A DNA stretch of 64,000 nucleotides from Dyella sp. OK004 (GCF_900114495.1 NZ_FOZI01000001.1:1445469-1509468), one strand, 5' to 3'. Positions 43,055-52,840 are shown, counted from the stretch's first letter. Notes: generated by a model from the sequence alone, not told the origin. Numbers and translations are program-made.

Positions 43055-44179
43055 GTGTCATTCAAACCTTTGTGTCTGTTCGTTGCTGGTCTGCTGACTA
43101 CCCTGTCTTTGCCGCTTGTTGCGGCGGATTACCGGCCTCCCGTCCCTGACGGCGATGGCTGGGCGGTCGCCGATGCGCGGGCGTCGCATTGGGATGTCGC
43201 GCGGTTCGCCACCCTGGAGGCCAAGCTCGCCGATAACACCTACAAGGGCATTACCAGCATCGTGGTGGCCAAAGACGGCAAGCTGGTCTATGAGGCGTAC
43301 TTCAATGGCAGCAGCGCCGCGCAGTTGAATGACATCCGCTCGGCCAGCAAGAGCGTGACGGCGTGGCTGGTCGGGGCGGCCATCGACCGCGGCCTGATTC
43401 CGGAGGTGCAGGCCAAGGTCTATAGCTACTTCCCGGACAAGCAACCGGTACAACACCCCGATGTGCGCAAGCAGGCGATCACGCTGGAAGACCTGCTGAC
43501 CATGAGTTCGCTGTGGGAATGTGACGACGAAAACCAGTTTTCCTCCGGCAATGAGGAGCGCATGTATGTGAGCGAGGATTGGCTGCAGTTCGCCCTCGAC
43601 TTGCCGATCAAAGGCTTTGCGCCGTGGATGACGAAACCCGCCGATAGCCCGCACGGCCGCGCGTTTGCCTACTGCACGGCCGGTGCCTTTGTAGCTGGCG
43701 CGGTGGTGGAGCGCGCCACGCACAAGCCACTTTCAGCGTTCGCCGCCGAAGTGTTGGAAAAGCCGTTGGGTATTACCCAATCGCACTGGAACACCTCGCC
43801 TTTGGGCATCGGCATGGGTGGCGGTGGTACGCGCTATCGCAGCCGGGATCTGGCGAAGCTGGGTGAGCTGGCGCTGGATGACGGCCGCTGGCAAGGCCGA
43901 CAGATCGTTTCCGCTGCGTGGGTGCATCGCATGCTGAGTGTGCATGCGCAAGCGCGCGACGATGCGGACTACGGCTACTTCTGGTGGTGCTTCCGTTTCC
44001 CGGTAAAGGGCGTCGAACAAACGGCGTGGGCTATGTCCGGCAATGGCGGCAACTATGTGTTTGTGGTGCCCTCGCAGAAACTCGTCGCGGTGGTGACCAG
44101 CACGGCCTACAACCAGCGCTATATGCATCCGCAGTCGCAGGAGATCTTCCGCGACTACATCCTCAAGGCGTTGCCATAA
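43055..44179 (+). CDS. Serine hydrolase, beta-lactamase/PBP4-like
   Basis: 374 residues from a GTG at 43055; no ATG lies near and the frame opens with a signal peptide (SFKPLCLFVAGLLTTLSLPLVAA). The active-site S-x-x-K reads SASK within DIRSASKSVTAWLVGAA, a Y-C-T motif (AYCTAG) replaces YxN, and a late GNGGNY may act as the third element. Periplasmic class C-like esterase or peptidase; not clearly a beta-lactamase. It converges on the CadC-like regulator with a 1-base gap. Confidence 0.85.
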   Translation: MSFKPLCLFVAGLLTTLSLPLVAADYRPPVPDGDGWAVADARASHWDVARFATLEAKLADNTYKGITSIVVAKDGKLVYEAYFNGSSAAQLNDIRSASKSVTAWLVGAAIDRGLIPEVQAKVYSYFPDKQPVQHPDVRKQAITLEDLLTMSSLWECDDENQFSSGNEERMYVSEDWLQFALDLPIKGFAPWMTKPADSPHGRAFAYCTAGAFVAGAVVERATHKPLSAFAAEVLEKPLGITQSHWNTSPLGIGMGGGGTRYRSRDLAKLGELALDDGRWQGRQIVSAAWVHRMLSVHAQARDDADYGYFWWCFRFPVKGVEQTAWAMSGNGGNYVFVVPSQKLVAVVTSTAYNQRYMHPQSQEIFRDYILKALP

Positions 44180-44180
44180 C

Positions 44181-45767
44181 TCAAGGCGTCTGGCGCAGCT
44201 CGGCCGGGCGCCATGCGGCGGCCATTACCTGCGCGCGCTGTTCCGCCATGCGACGGCTGATGGTATCGATGGCTGTCGCGTAGGCCGGTTCGCCGGTCAA
44301 GGGACGCAGCAGCGGCGATGTCTGCAAATAGGCGCGGTCGCTATAACCGGCCTGCACGGCAGCAGTGATGGTAGCCAGCGCCTCCGCACGCTGACCGCGC
44401 GCCAGTTGCAGCATGGCAAGTTCCAGCTGGTCCGACGGATAACCCATACCTTCGGCCAGCTGGCTCTTCATGCCGGCGATGCGCGTATCGAGCCAGGCCG
44501 GGGTGGATGGTGTGTCGCCATAGAGCGTGGCCAGCGTGGTGGGCAGGCTCATCTGCGGGCGCAATCGAACGGCCTGGTCGAACGTGCTGTGGGCTGCGGT
44601 GCGATCGCCGCGCAGCAAGGCCAGCTCGCCGGCCAACACGTACAGGCCAACATGCGGTGTGTTGCGGGTCATCGCCTGATCGAGCGCGGTCTGTGCTTCC
44701 GCCAGTCGTCCTTGCAGAAACAAATGCTGCGGCCAGGCGATGTTGGAGAACACATTGTCGGGATTGAGCTGGAAGCTGCGCCGGAAGCGCTGCTCAGCGG
44801 CCTCGGTGAAACCCAGCAGATCCAGTTCGCGTGCAATCTGCACATCGCGAAAGCGCACGCGCGATGCATCGCCATGCAGATCCAGATTGGCGCGCAGGGC
44901 ATCCACCAACTGTCCACGCTCCTGATACAGATAAGCGGCGGATGCACGACTGCCATCGTCAGCCGGATCGAGTACTACGGCGTGCTGATAGGCATCGATG
45001 GCCGCCTGCATCTCGCCGCGGCAATCGTGCGCATAGGCCAGGGCGGACCAGGCGGCGGCGTTGCGCGTATCCGACTTGAGTACCGTTTCCGCGAGCTGCT
45101 GCGCCGAGCGCGCCCATTCGTAGGGAAAGTTGTAGAGGCAGGCGCGCGCGCTGTATGCGCGGCTTAGCCCGACTTGCGCTGCGGCATGGGAAGGCGAGGT
45201 CGCCAACACCTGCTGATACAAGCCGATGGCGCGCTCGTTGTTGTCGCGTTGTCCGATGCCGGCGTAATAAGCCGCGCGCTGTAATAACTCTTGCGTCGGC
45301 GAGGTCGTGGCGGTGGTCGCGGCAAGCGAGCGATGCCACTCCCACCAGCCAGCGCCACCAAGTACAAGGACGGCGATGCCCAGCGCGGCGATCCAGGCGC
45401 CACGATGATGATTCGGCGCGACGGGCTCAACAGGTATCAGCGTTTCCGCGACCACCGGTGGCTCGCACAGCTTATAGCCGCGCCCGCGCACCGAGCGGAT
45501 ATAGCGCGGCTGGCGGCCATCGTCGCCGAGCGCCTGACGCAGCAGCTTCACGCGTTGGGTGACCGTTTCTTCGTTGACGACCGCCGGTGCCCACACTTCG
45601 GCCATCAGCGTGTCGAAATCGACCACGGCATCGCGGTGGCGAAGCAGGCAGGCGAGTAGTTGGAAGCTCAGCCCTTGCACATCCAGCGGCACATCGTCCC
45701 GACTGACCCGTTGCCGGGCGAGGTCGATGTGCAGATCCAGCAATCGGAGATGTCGGGGTTGGTCCAT
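44181..45767 (-). CDS. CadC-like membrane regulator with TPR domain
   Basis: 528 residues. An OmpR/PhoB-type winged HTH (about 5-102, ending GRGYKL) is followed by a single membrane helix (about 124-142, WIAALGIAVLVLGGAGWW). A long periplasmic part (about 160-510) has repeated helix pairs of tetratricopeptide type (AAWSALAYAHDCRGEMQAAIDAYQHAV). It should sense a periplasmic signal and act directly on DNA. Targets are unknown; the converging serine hydrolase gene is the nearest candidate. Confidence 0.86.
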   Translation of the reverse strand: MDQPRHLRLLDLHIDLARQRVSRDDVPLDVQGLSFQLLACLLRHRDAVVDFDTLMAEVWAPAVVNEETVTQRVKLLRQALGDDGRQPRYIRSVRGRGYKLCEPPVVAETLIPVEPVAPNHHRGAWIAALGIAVLVLGGAGWWEWHRSLAATTATTSPTQELLQRAAYYAGIGQRDNNERAIGLYQQVLATSPSHAAAQVGLSRAYSARACLYNFPYEWARSAQQLAETVLKSDTRNAAAWSALAYAHDCRGEMQAAIDAYQHAVVLDPADDGSRASAAYLYQERGQLVDALRANLDLHGDASRVRFRDVQIARELDLLGFTEAAEQRFRRSFQLNPDNVFSNIAWPQHLFLQGRLAEAQTALDQAMTRNTPHVGLYVLAGELALLRGDRTAAHSTFDQAVRLRPQMSLPTTLATLYGDTPSTPAWLDTRIAGMKSQLAEGMGYPSDQLELAMLQLARGQRAEALATITAAVQAGYSDRAYLQTSPLLRPLTGEPAYATAIDTISRRMAEQRAQVMAAAWRPAELRQTP

Positions 45768-45822
45768 GGCAGTCGCCGGCCGAAGCGCGGCGACTATCGT
45801 TTCACGGATCGACCCGGAGCGC

Positions 45823-46620
45823 TCAGCCGCCGGTCGGCAGCCACAGCAGCAAGGCGATGCCCAGCGCGATGCGGTAGATCGCGAACGGAGTGAAGTGATG
45901 GCTGCGGATGTAGCCGAGCAGCCACTTCACCGCGACAAAGGCGACCACAGCGGAGACGATGAAGCCGACGATCAGCGCGGTCCAGTCCTCATGCGCCACG
46001 CCGCCGCTCTTCACGACCTTCAGCAACTCGTAGCCGGTCGCCGCATACATGGTGGGGATGCCCACCAGGAAAGCGAACTCCGTGGCAGCGGCGCGGTTGC
46101 TGGTGCCGGCCAGCATAGCGGTGAAGATAGTGGCGGCCGAACGCGATGTGCCGGGGAACACGCCGGCCACGATCTGCGCAATGCCGACCAGGATCGCCAC
46201 GCGCCAGGTCACTTCGGTGCGATCCACTTGCCGTGCGGCGAGCCGCTCGGCGCCGATCATCCAGATACCGCCGATCACCAGCGCCCAGGCGATAGGCGTC
46301 ACCGCCTCCGGCAGCTTGAAGCCCATGTGCGTCACGATGAAACCCAGCACCGCGGTGATCATGAAGGCCACGAACAGCTTTGCCAGATAGTCGCGGTTGG
46401 CCGGCTCGCGCCACTGCGTGAACAACTGCCAGATGCGTTTCCAGTAGATGAAGGTCACCGCGAGGATCGCGCCCGCCTGGATACCTACGTTGAACAGATC
46501 CGAGCGCTCGCCCAGGCCGAACTTCTCGGCGATCAGCAAATGGCCGGTGCTGGAAATGGGCAGGAATTCGGTGATGCCTTCGATGATGCCAAGCAGGATG
46601 ACGTTGATCAGATCGCTCAC
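45823..46620 (-). CDS. uppP: Undecaprenyl-diphosphatase
   Basis: 265 residues if translation starts at the GTG at 46620 (SDLINVILLGIIEGITEFLPISSTGHL), the conserved family start; an ATG at 46680 would add 20 residues of non-conserved character, and neither start has a good ribosome site. Both catalytic regions are present: EGITEFLPISSTGH and PGTSRSAATI. It removes a phosphate from undecaprenyl pyrophosphate on the periplasmic side, recycling the lipid carrier, and confers bacitracin tolerance when abundant. About eight helices. Confidence 0.95.
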   Translation of the reverse strand: MSDLINVILLGIIEGITEFLPISSTGHLLIAEKFGLGERSDLFNVGIQAGAILAVTFIYWKRIWQLFTQWREPANRDYLAKLFVAFMITAVLGFIVTHMGFKLPEAVTPIAWALVIGGIWMIGAERLAARQVDRTEVTWRVAILVGIAQIVAGVFPGTSRSAATIFTAMLAGTSNRAAATEFAFLVGIPTMYAATGYELLKVVKSGGVAHEDWTALIVGFIVSAVVAFVAVKWLLGYIRSHHFTPFAIYRIALGIALLLWLPTGG

Positions 46621-47075
46621 GAGGTAGCTGGCTCCGCTGAGGTGGAGGAAGCGACGGGGTGGCCGCCGTGAAAGCGCCATAGCTTACGGGTAGTGCACGA
46701 ACAAAAGATGGCTGTTTGCTGATGCGTGGGATAGAGCCCGGGGTGTCTCTCTTGCTCATAACTCCCGCGAAAGCACGAGGCCGGAGCCTTTGGGTCACGA
46801 GTAATGGTAGGCGCTCGGTCCCGGCGGTTGCCTCATTTTCGGAGTACCCCGAAGCGCCGAAAGATTCGCAAAATTCTGCGGCCGCACCCTTCGTGCGAAG
46901 GCTGAAAGGCGGACCGTTCACTTTGGCTGCGGCAGAATCGCGCGATCCACAGCGGAGGAGGCATGACGGTGCGATACGTCATCTCTTGTCGAAGCCGGGT
47001 GCCCCGCAGGGAAATGTGGGCCGATGTATCCCCTCCAGACAGTCGGTGTCATACCGACGGTCGCGCGGTGATCGC
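46621..47075. other. Intergenic region between uppP and a membrane protein gene
   Basis: About 455 bases between divergent genes, or 395 if uppP starts at 46680. Open frames cross it but lack ribosome sites and conserved character. No repeat, RNA gene or clear promoter was recognised. Confidence 0.4.
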
Positions 47076-47822
47076 ATGAGGGCCTACCAGAGCGCAGGCG
47101 GATGGTTGTTCACCCTGCTCGCGTCGCTGTTTATCGGGACGCTGTTTGCCGAGGCTTTGTTCAATGAAGCCTTGTCGCCCCCGGAGCTGGCGACCTGGGC
47201 TTTCCCTTTCGTGGGAACACTGCTGGGTGCGTTCCTCGCGTTCAAGTACCTGGGTATCGACGAAGCCGTCAAACGAGAGGAGTTGAGAGCGGGCGCCATC
47301 AATCGGGCCATCCTGGTGTTGGTTTCCCAGGTCAACTACCTGTCGACGGTGAAAGCCGAGCTGTTCAAAGACAATGACTCCCCAGAGCAGGTTTCCAATT
47401 TGCGTGCGTTCCCCAATCCTCCCAGCAGTCATATCCGACAGCGGGTTGAAGAGTTGGTTTTTCTGGTGGAGCTCGGTGAATCCGGCTTGATTATGGCCTT
47501 GGAGCGCGAGCAGCGCCGCTACGACGATTGCCTCCTACACCTCAACATACGCAACGACCTGTTGTTCGACGTCATCCATCCGCTGGTGGCCAGGACGGGC
47601 ATCATGGGCAAGCCGATTACGCTGGAGCAGTTCAAGAGCGTGCTGGGCGAGATGAACTACGGGCGTTGGGAGGTGGCCACCCATAACGTCTGCCAAGCCG
47701 TGCCTTCGAGTCTCGAGTCGATACCGGCGTTGATCGGAAGGCTATGCGACACCGGGAAGAAACTATTTCCCCGCCGCACGTTTATTGGTATCGCCGACAT
47801 TCCCAAGGCAAGGATTGAATGA
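47076..47822 (+). CDS. Hypothetical membrane protein, 248 aa
   Basis: From the ATG at 47076 the product has two N-terminal helices (about 8-28 and 38-58, LATWAFPFVGTLLGAFLAFKYLGID) and a cytoplasmic helical domain of about 190 residues. The layout resembles phage-defence or stress-related two-helix membrane proteins of unknown role, but I do not recognise a family. The long in-frame extension upstream of 47076 looks non-coding. Codon use is less GC-biased than in neighbours, hinting at recent acquisition. Confidence 0.6.
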   Translation: MRAYQSAGGWLFTLLASLFIGTLFAEALFNEALSPPELATWAFPFVGTLLGAFLAFKYLGIDEAVKREELRAGAINRAILVLVSQVNYLSTVKAELFKDNDSPEQVSNLRAFPNPPSSHIRQRVEELVFLVELGESGLIMALEREQRRYDDCLLHLNIRNDLLFDVIHPLVARTGIMGKPITLEQFKSVLGEMNYGRWEVATHNVCQAVPSSLESIPALIGRLCDTGKKLFPRRTFIGIADIPKARIE

Positions 47823-47844
47823 CGGACTTGCTCTGGTTCAAGTT

Positions 47845-47931
47845 CGTCATCACGGCGAAAGCCGGCATCCAAAGCCTGTGCTGTTTTCAAAGGCTTAAAG
47901 TCGCTGGGTCCCGGCTTTCGCCGGGATGACG
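47845..47931. repeat. CGTCATCCCGGCGAAAGCCGG-type inverted repeat
   Basis: 26-bp arms (47845-47870 and 47906-47931) match at 23 positions. Similar half elements occur at 9885-9905 and 32959-32984. It lies in the 392-base gap before glnA, whose remainder (47932-48214) holds the glnA control region. Confidence 0.75.
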
Positions 47932-48041
47932 ATCAAGATGAGGTTGTGCGAGGTTCTCGGATGCCTGGCCACGTGTCCGGCCGCCGGCTGAGCGGCTAGG
48001 ATGCCTGGCACGGGAAAGGCATGTGGATCGGGTCACCGAAA

Positions 48042-48058
48042 TGCATCAAATTGGTGCT
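48042..48058 (+). promoter_or_regulatory. NtrC-type upstream activator site of glnA
   Basis: TGCATCAAATTGGTGCT fits the NtrC dyad TGCACC-N4-TGGTGCA and matches the site before ntrB (60333-60350, reverse strand) at 15 of 18 positions. Its centre is about 130 bases before the predicted start of transcription. A weaker similar sequence lies near 48085-48100. Confidence 0.65.
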
Positions 48059-48154
48059 ATATCCAAGCCATGTTTTCCCGTTATCTGTGCAAATTGGGCC
48101 AACTGATCGAAGGTGGCTCGATGTAAGACATTGAATTGCGCCACGTTCGTGCTT

Positions 48155-48169
48155 TGGCACAAAGCTTGC
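48155..48169 (+). promoter_or_regulatory. Sigma54 promoter of glnA
   Basis: TGGCAC-AAAGC-TTGC exactly matches the -24/-12 consensus TGGCAC-N5-TTGC. Transcription should begin near 48181, 34 bases before the ATG. Confidence 0.9.
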
Positions 48170-48214
48170 CAAAAGGCTTGAGTTCTCCCACACCTTTACC
48201 CATCGAGGTTCGTC

Positions 48215-49624
48215 ATGTCCGCCCAGAAAGTGCTCGACCTGATCCAGGAACACGACGTCGAGTTCGTCGACTTCCGTTTTGCCGACATGCTCGGCAAACA
48301 CCATCACGTCACGTTCCCGGCGCATGCCATCGACGAGTCGACCTTCGAGGACGGCAAGATGTTCGATGGTTCGTCGATCTCGGGTTGGAAGGGCATCAAC
48401 GAGTCGGACATGATCCTGCTGCCCGATCCGAACACCGCCTACCTCGATCCGTTCAGCGCACACACCCAGCTGGTGCTGCATTGCGACGTGCTGGAGCCGA
48501 GCACCATGCAGGCTTACGGCCGTGATCCGCGCTCCATCGCCAAGCGCGGCGAGGCATACCTCAAGTCCACCGGCATCGCCGACACCGCTTTCTTCGGCCC
48601 GGAGCCGGAGTTCTTCATTTTCGATTCCGTGCGCTGGCAGAACGACATGGGCCGCGTGTTCTACGAAATCGGCTCCGAAGAAGCCGCGTGGTCGTCGCGC
48701 TACAAGTACGAAGACAACAACACCGGCCACCGTCCGGGCGTGAAGGGCGGCTACTTCCCGGTCAGCCCGGTCGACTCGCTGGGCGACCTGCGTGCTGACA
48801 TGTGCAAGGTGCTGGAGTCGCTCGGTCAGGTGGTGGAAGTGCATCACCACGAAGTGGCCAATGCCGGCCAGTGCGAGATCGGCGTGAAGTTCAACACGCT
48901 GGTGCAGAAGGCCGACGAACTGATGACGATGAAGTACGTCATCAAGAACGTCGCTCACCAGAACGGCAAGACCGTGACCTTCATGCCCAAGCCGATCGTG
49001 GGCGACAACGGCAGCGGCATGCACGTGCACCAGTCGCTGGCGAAGGACGGCAACAACCTGTTCGCCGGCGACCTGTACGGCGGCCTGAGCCAGACTGCGC
49101 TGTGGTACATCGGCGGCATCTTCAAGCACGCCAAGGCCATCAATGCCTTCGCCAACTCCACCACCAACAGCTACAAGCGCCTGGTGCCGGGCTTCGAAGC
49201 GCCGGTGATGCTGGCCTACTCGGCCCGCAACCGCTCGGCGAGCTGCCGCATTCCGTATGTGTCCAGCCCGAAGGGTCGCCGCATCGAAGTGCGCTTCCCC
49301 GACCCGATGAACTCCGGCTATCTGGTGTTCACCGCGCTGATGATGGCCGGCCTCGACGGCATCATTAACAAGATCGACCCGGGCGCGCCGGCCGACAAGG
49401 ATCTGTACGACCTGCCGCCGGAAGAAGAGAAGAACATCCCGCAGGTCTGCGCCAGCCTCGACGAAGCGCTGGTCGCGCTCGACAAGGACCGCGACTTCCT
49501 CAAGGCCGGCGGCGTGTTCACCGATGACTTCATCGACGCCTACATCGCGTTGAAGATGCAGGAAGTGACCCGCTATCGCGCCAGCACGCATCCGCTGGAG
49601 TTCCAGATGTACTACGCGCTCTGA
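48215..49624 (+). CDS. glnA: Glutamine synthetase type I
   Basis: 469 residues, normal length. Motifs present: DGSSISGW near the N-terminus, [17 protein letters not shown] (ATP/glutamate site), NRSASCRIP, and the adenylylation loop DLYDLPPEE (Tyr about 398), so activity is probably controlled by GlnE. Joins ammonia to glutamate using ATP; dodecamer in the cytosol. GAGG precedes the ATG. Upstream lie a sigma54 promoter and an NtrC-type site, and ntrBC is about 12 kb downstream in the window. Confidence 0.98.
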   Translation: MSAQKVLDLIQEHDVEFVDFRFADMLGKHHHVTFPAHAIDESTFEDGKMFDGSSISGWKGINESDMILLPDPNTAYLDPFSAHTQLVLHCDVLEPSTMQAYGRDPRSIAKRGEAYLKSTGIADTAFFGPEPEFFIFDSVRWQNDMGRVFYEIGSEEAAWSSRYKYEDNNTGHRPGVKGGYFPVSPVDSLGDLRADMCKVLESLGQVVEVHHHEVANAGQCEIGVKFNTLVQKADELMTMKYVIKNVAHQNGKTVTFMPKPIVGDNGSGMHVHQSLAKDGNNLFAGDLYGGLSQTALWYIGGIFKHAKAINAFANSTTNSYKRLVPGFEAPVMLAYSARNRSASCRIPYVSSPKGRRIEVRFPDPMNSGYLVFTALMMAGLDGIINKIDPGAPADKDLYDLPPEEEKNIPQVCASLDEALVALDKDRDFLKAGGVFTDDFIDAYIALKMQEVTRYRASTHPLEFQMYYAL

Positions 49625-49652
49625 TCGTCTAGAGACGAGACGCGGAGAGACG

Positions 49653-49680
49653 AAACGGGCGCCTTGGGCGCCCGTTTTGT
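49653..49680 (+). terminator. glnA terminator
   Basis: ACGGGCGCC (49655-49663) pairs with GGCGCCCGT (49667-49675), loop TTG, extended by AAA/TTT and followed by TTTTGTTT. It lies 29 bases after the glnA stop. Confidence 0.92.
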
Positions 49681-49751
49681 TTCATGCAGCCGGTGGTCAA
49701 CCGTCATCGATTCGATGCAAGATGCCGCCTTCACGCCAGGGATGACACATC

Positions 49752-51689
49752 ATGTTCGGACTGTTCAAGAAGCGCGGAAAGAAAACCACCGAAGATGCCG
49801 CGGCGAATCCATCGCCGTCAGCTTCCGAAATGATCACCGTCGTCGACAGTTACGGCCGGCAGTTGCAGATCACGCGTACCGAATGGCGCGACAAGGTGCT
49901 CCAACCGAATCTGAAGCAGCACTGGAACACCCCAGACCGGCTGTACCAGATGATCATCGATGCCGTGAACGATGACATGGCCGCCGAGGTCGCTCCGGCG
50001 AGCGAACGCCTGCTCGCTATCGATCCGATGGTGGAGCGTTCGCACGTCATCCGCGCCATCGTGCTGATGAAACTGGACGATGCCGCCGGTGCCGACGCCA
50101 TCTTGCGGGCTGCGATAGCATCCATCGGTGAAACCGGCACGCTGTTGACCAATCAGGCCAAGGCCTTGCATCAGCTCGGCGACGAGGCGGGTTCGCTGCG
50201 GACCCTGGAGCGCAGCCTGCTGCTCGATCCGAATCAGGACAATGGCCTGGGATGGTGGTGTGCGATCCTGCGCGAGAGCGACGGCGAACCGCGCGTCGAA
50301 GCCGAACTGGCGCGCCTGGCACAGCTGCCTGGAGGCTGGCGACCGCAGCTTTTGCTGGGAGAGATGCTGCTGCAGCGTGACGACCACGAGCGCGCCGTTG
50401 AGTATTTTCGTCACGTCCTCACGGTTCAGCCGGATGGCGAGGACGTCCTGATGATTATCGGCGCTGCGCTGGGCCAGAAGGGATGGCTGGTGGAAGCGAT
50501 CGACCTCGTTGCGCCGGTATTCGATCCGCAGCGGCACGACCCGCGCGCGGGCTTCAATCTGCTGCAGGCTTATCTGCAATCGGGCGAGGCGGCACCCGGT
50601 CTGGCGTTGCTGGAGCGCTTCTACGCATTGAAGCAACCCGCTTTGCATTCGACGCTTCAACATTTCTCGCAGGCGTTCGATCAGCTGGTGAAACAGCCTC
50701 CGCACAAAGAGGAAGCCATGCCGAAGATCGTCATGCGCCAGCTGGACCTGCCGCCCTGGCTGGCCGCTATGCATGACATGGCATGGGCGGCACCGTCGAT
50801 GGAAGAGCGCGAAACCCGAGTATTGCTGCTGGCGCTTTCGGCGCATGGCGAATCGACCGACGGCCACGTGCGCAGTGGCCGCGAAGATGAGCGCGGCCGT
50901 TTTTCGCGCGCGCTGCCTTTGTATCTGCACGAACAACTAATCTTCCGTAGCGAACTGAAATCGGTAGCTCTCATTCCGACCACGGATGAAAACAGCCTGG
51001 TTCTGTTCGGTAAGCCGTGGGACGAGGATGAGTTGCGGCACGTCACCGAAGGCTATGAATATGTGGTCGAGGGCGATATCGGTGAGCGCGAAGATGGCTT
51101 CGTCGTGACGTGGCGAGTGCGCACTGCATCCGATATGCACGTGCTTCTTCGCCTGGAGCGCAGTGTGCGCATGCGCGAGCTTGGTCAGGCCGTATCGGAG
51201 ATGGGCGAGGAAATCCTTGAGGCGCTTCAGCACGCCAGCGGCAGCACGCGACCTAGTCGGGTGACGTACTACGCATTACCGCGTGCTTTCTCCACCGAAT
51301 ACTTGAGCGGGCTGGCGCAAACACTGGTGCTGACGCTGCTTGAAAGCCCGGAGCAGCGCACCCGTTTGTTTGGGGAGCGCAACATCTATACCTGGATGCA
51401 GAATCTCGCCCTGTCCATGCCGGACAACGAGGCGGCGCAGTTCATGTACTTCACGGCGTTGGCTAAGGGGCGTCGCTATGCCTCGCCTATCGTCGACGAG
51501 TTCGAGCGTCCGGCAGCGGAACGCCTGCGCAGCCTGATCGATGCGCAAGCCTATGCAGCGTGCCTCGCACCTCTGGTGATGGCTGTTTTCCCTGCCAGTG
51601 AAGTCATCCGTGACATGGCCGCAGGAATTCCGGTTGGGGAAGACGCGAGGTATGCAGCCTGGGTCGAAAGGGTACGATCGTCTTTCTAA
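49752..51689 (+). CDS. Large TPR-containing hypothetical protein
   Basis: 645 residues. Residues about 55-300 show tetratricopeptide-like helix pairs (LLGEMLLQRDDHERAVEYFRHVLTVQPDGE). The remaining 340 residues have no motif I can name. The N-terminus is a basic MFGLFKKRGKK, and no signal or membrane helix is seen, so it is probably cytosolic. It lies between the glnA terminator and the repair island, transcribed away from glnA as its own unit. Function unknown. Confidence 0.7.
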   Translation: MFGLFKKRGKKTTEDAAANPSPSASEMITVVDSYGRQLQITRTEWRDKVLQPNLKQHWNTPDRLYQMIIDAVNDDMAAEVAPASERLLAIDPMVERSHVIRAIVLMKLDDAAGADAILRAAIASIGETGTLLTNQAKALHQLGDEAGSLRTLERSLLLDPNQDNGLGWWCAILRESDGEPRVEAELARLAQLPGGWRPQLLLGEMLLQRDDHERAVEYFRHVLTVQPDGEDVLMIIGAALGQKGWLVEAIDLVAPVFDPQRHDPRAGFNLLQAYLQSGEAAPGLALLERFYALKQPALHSTLQHFSQAFDQLVKQPPHKEEAMPKIVMRQLDLPPWLAAMHDMAWAAPSMEERETRVLLLALSAHGESTDGHVRSGREDERGRFSRALPLYLHEQLIFRSELKSVALIPTTDENSLVLFGKPWDEDELRHVTEGYEYVVEGDIGEREDGFVVTWRVRTASDMHVLLRLERSVRMRELGQAVSEMGEEILEALQHASGSTRPSRVTYYALPRAFSTEYLSGLAQTLVLTLLESPEQRTRLFGERNIYTWMQNLALSMPDNEAAQFMYFTALAKGRRYASPIVDEFERPAAERLRSLIDAQAYAACLAPLVMAVFPASEVIRDMAAGIPVGEDARYAAWVERVRSSF

Positions 51690-51776
51690 CTTGCCGGCGC
51701 CAAGGCGCAAGGCTTCTGCTTTTCCTTGCCAACCGGACTTGCTCAAGGCCGTCACCGCGACAGTGGGAGCGTTAAC

Positions 51777-52547
51777 TCACTTGGCATCGTGAAAAATGAT
51801 GCCGAGTGTATGGCGCTGACCCTGGCGCAATTGGCTGACCCCATGACGCAGCTGAGTGCGATAGAAACCGCGCGATGAGCGAGCCGGGCGACTGTTGACC
51901 GCGAAGACCACTGCCTGACCCTGACGTAACGGGACGACTTCCGCGCGGCCAGGCCTTTTGGGATCGCTCTCGGTAAGCAGCAGTTCGCCACCTTCAAAAT
52001 CGCGGCCCGGTTCGTCGAGCAAAAACACGGCCTGCAAGGGGAAAACGTGGTCGCCGTAAAGATCCTGATGCAGACAGCAGTAGTCGCGCTCGCGGTAGCG
52101 CAGTAGCAAGGGCGTCGGACGCTGCTGTCCTTCGCGATGGCAGATAGCCATGAATTCGGCATGCGTCGCCGGGAAGCGTTCGCTCATGCGCATGGCTGCA
52201 TGCCAGCGGTTGGCGATAGGCGCCAGGTGCGGATACAAGGCCGTGCGCAATCGTCCGACCGGATCGGGCAGCGGATAGCGGAAATATTTGTACTCGCCAC
52301 GCCCGAACGCGTAACGCTCCATCACGATACGGCTGCGAAAGCGCTCCTCTTCGGAGAAGAAGGCTGCGATCTCGCGGCACTGTACGGAGGACAGCAAGAC
52401 AGGCAGCACGGCGTAACCATCATGGGTCAGAGTCACTTCGGTGCGATGCCAATCGATAGCGTTGATGCGATGTTCGATCGTGCTCGCGAGCGGCTCTGAC
52501 CCAAAGCAGGTGTCTGTATCCGGCAAAAGAAGAACTTGCTGAGTCAT
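51777..52547 (-). CDS. 2OG-Fe(II) oxygenase, COG3826-type, paralogue 1
   Basis: 256 residues. The iron motif is HQD (His160, Asp162) in CLHQDLYGDHVFPLQ, followed by DEPGRDFEGGELLLTE, a distal His235 and the terminal IIFHDAK. This is the pattern of the family Pfam names Oxygenase-NA (PF09859), linked by context to repair of alkylated DNA. The GRGEYKYF segment is shared with paralogue 3. It overlaps the Ada-type zinc protein gene by four bases (ATGA) and ends the ada operon. Direct demethylation by oxidation is the inferred role. Confidence 0.8.
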   Translation of the reverse strand: MTQQVLLLPDTDTCFGSEPLASTIEHRINAIDWHRTEVTLTHDGYAVLPVLLSSVQCREIAAFFSEEERFRSRIVMERYAFGRGEYKYFRYPLPDPVGRLRTALYPHLAPIANRWHAAMRMSERFPATHAEFMAICHREGQQRPTPLLLRYRERDYCCLHQDLYGDHVFPLQAVFLLDEPGRDFEGGELLLTESDPKRPGRAEVVPLRQGQAVVFAVNSRPARSSRGFYRTQLRHGVSQLRQGQRHTLGIIFHDAK

Positions 52548-52840
52548 GTCCGATATCTCTTCATGGGTGGCTTGAGCGGCTGCTCACCTTTCCAGACGGC
52601 ATAGGGCTCGGGCAGGCACACTGCGCACGGTCGATAGCCAGCAACCTGTGCGGTGTCCTCATCGGGAAAGAACACGCGATGCGCCACGTACCCGCCGCGT
52701 GCAATCGCCTGCAAAGCTGCGCGGCAGTCGAGGCGTCCGTACACCTTGCTACCGCGATGCCCGCCAAACATCCCGGGCACATCGCTCGTGTACGGCTTGC
52801 CGTCGCGGCCGATCAGGATCCAAGTTTTCGTGCCTGCCAT
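52544..52840 (-). CDS. Stand-alone Ada-type metal-binding domain protein
   Basis: 98 residues from the ATG at 52840, within the gap after paralogue 2. It matches the Ada N-domain fold: KVYGRLDC, then RVFFPDEDTAQVAGYRPCAVCLP. Compared with E. coli Ada (Cys38, 42, 69, 72), the second, third and fourth positions are kept (Cys39, Cys72, Cys75), while the methyl-accepting first is Gly35. It may bind zinc but cannot accept a methyl group in the known way. Coupled by ATGA to paralogue 1. Members of this stand-alone family are known from genomes, but have no assigned function that I know of. Confidence 0.82.
   Translation of the reverse strand: MAGTKTWILIGRDGKPYTSDVPGMFGGHRGSKVYGRLDCRAALQAIARGGYVAHRVFFPDEDTAQVAGYRPCAVCLPEPYAVWKGEQPLKPPMKRYRT

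Noticed and set aside
43055..44179. Serine hydrolase as a true class C beta-lactamase
   Set aside because: The SxxK motif is present, but the YxN element is replaced by YCT and no KTG motif is clear; an esterase or peptidase role is as likely.
45989..46921. A 310-codon minus-strand frame overlapping uppP
   Set aside because: It is a frame-shifted shadow of uppP; the true frame holds both catalytic motifs.
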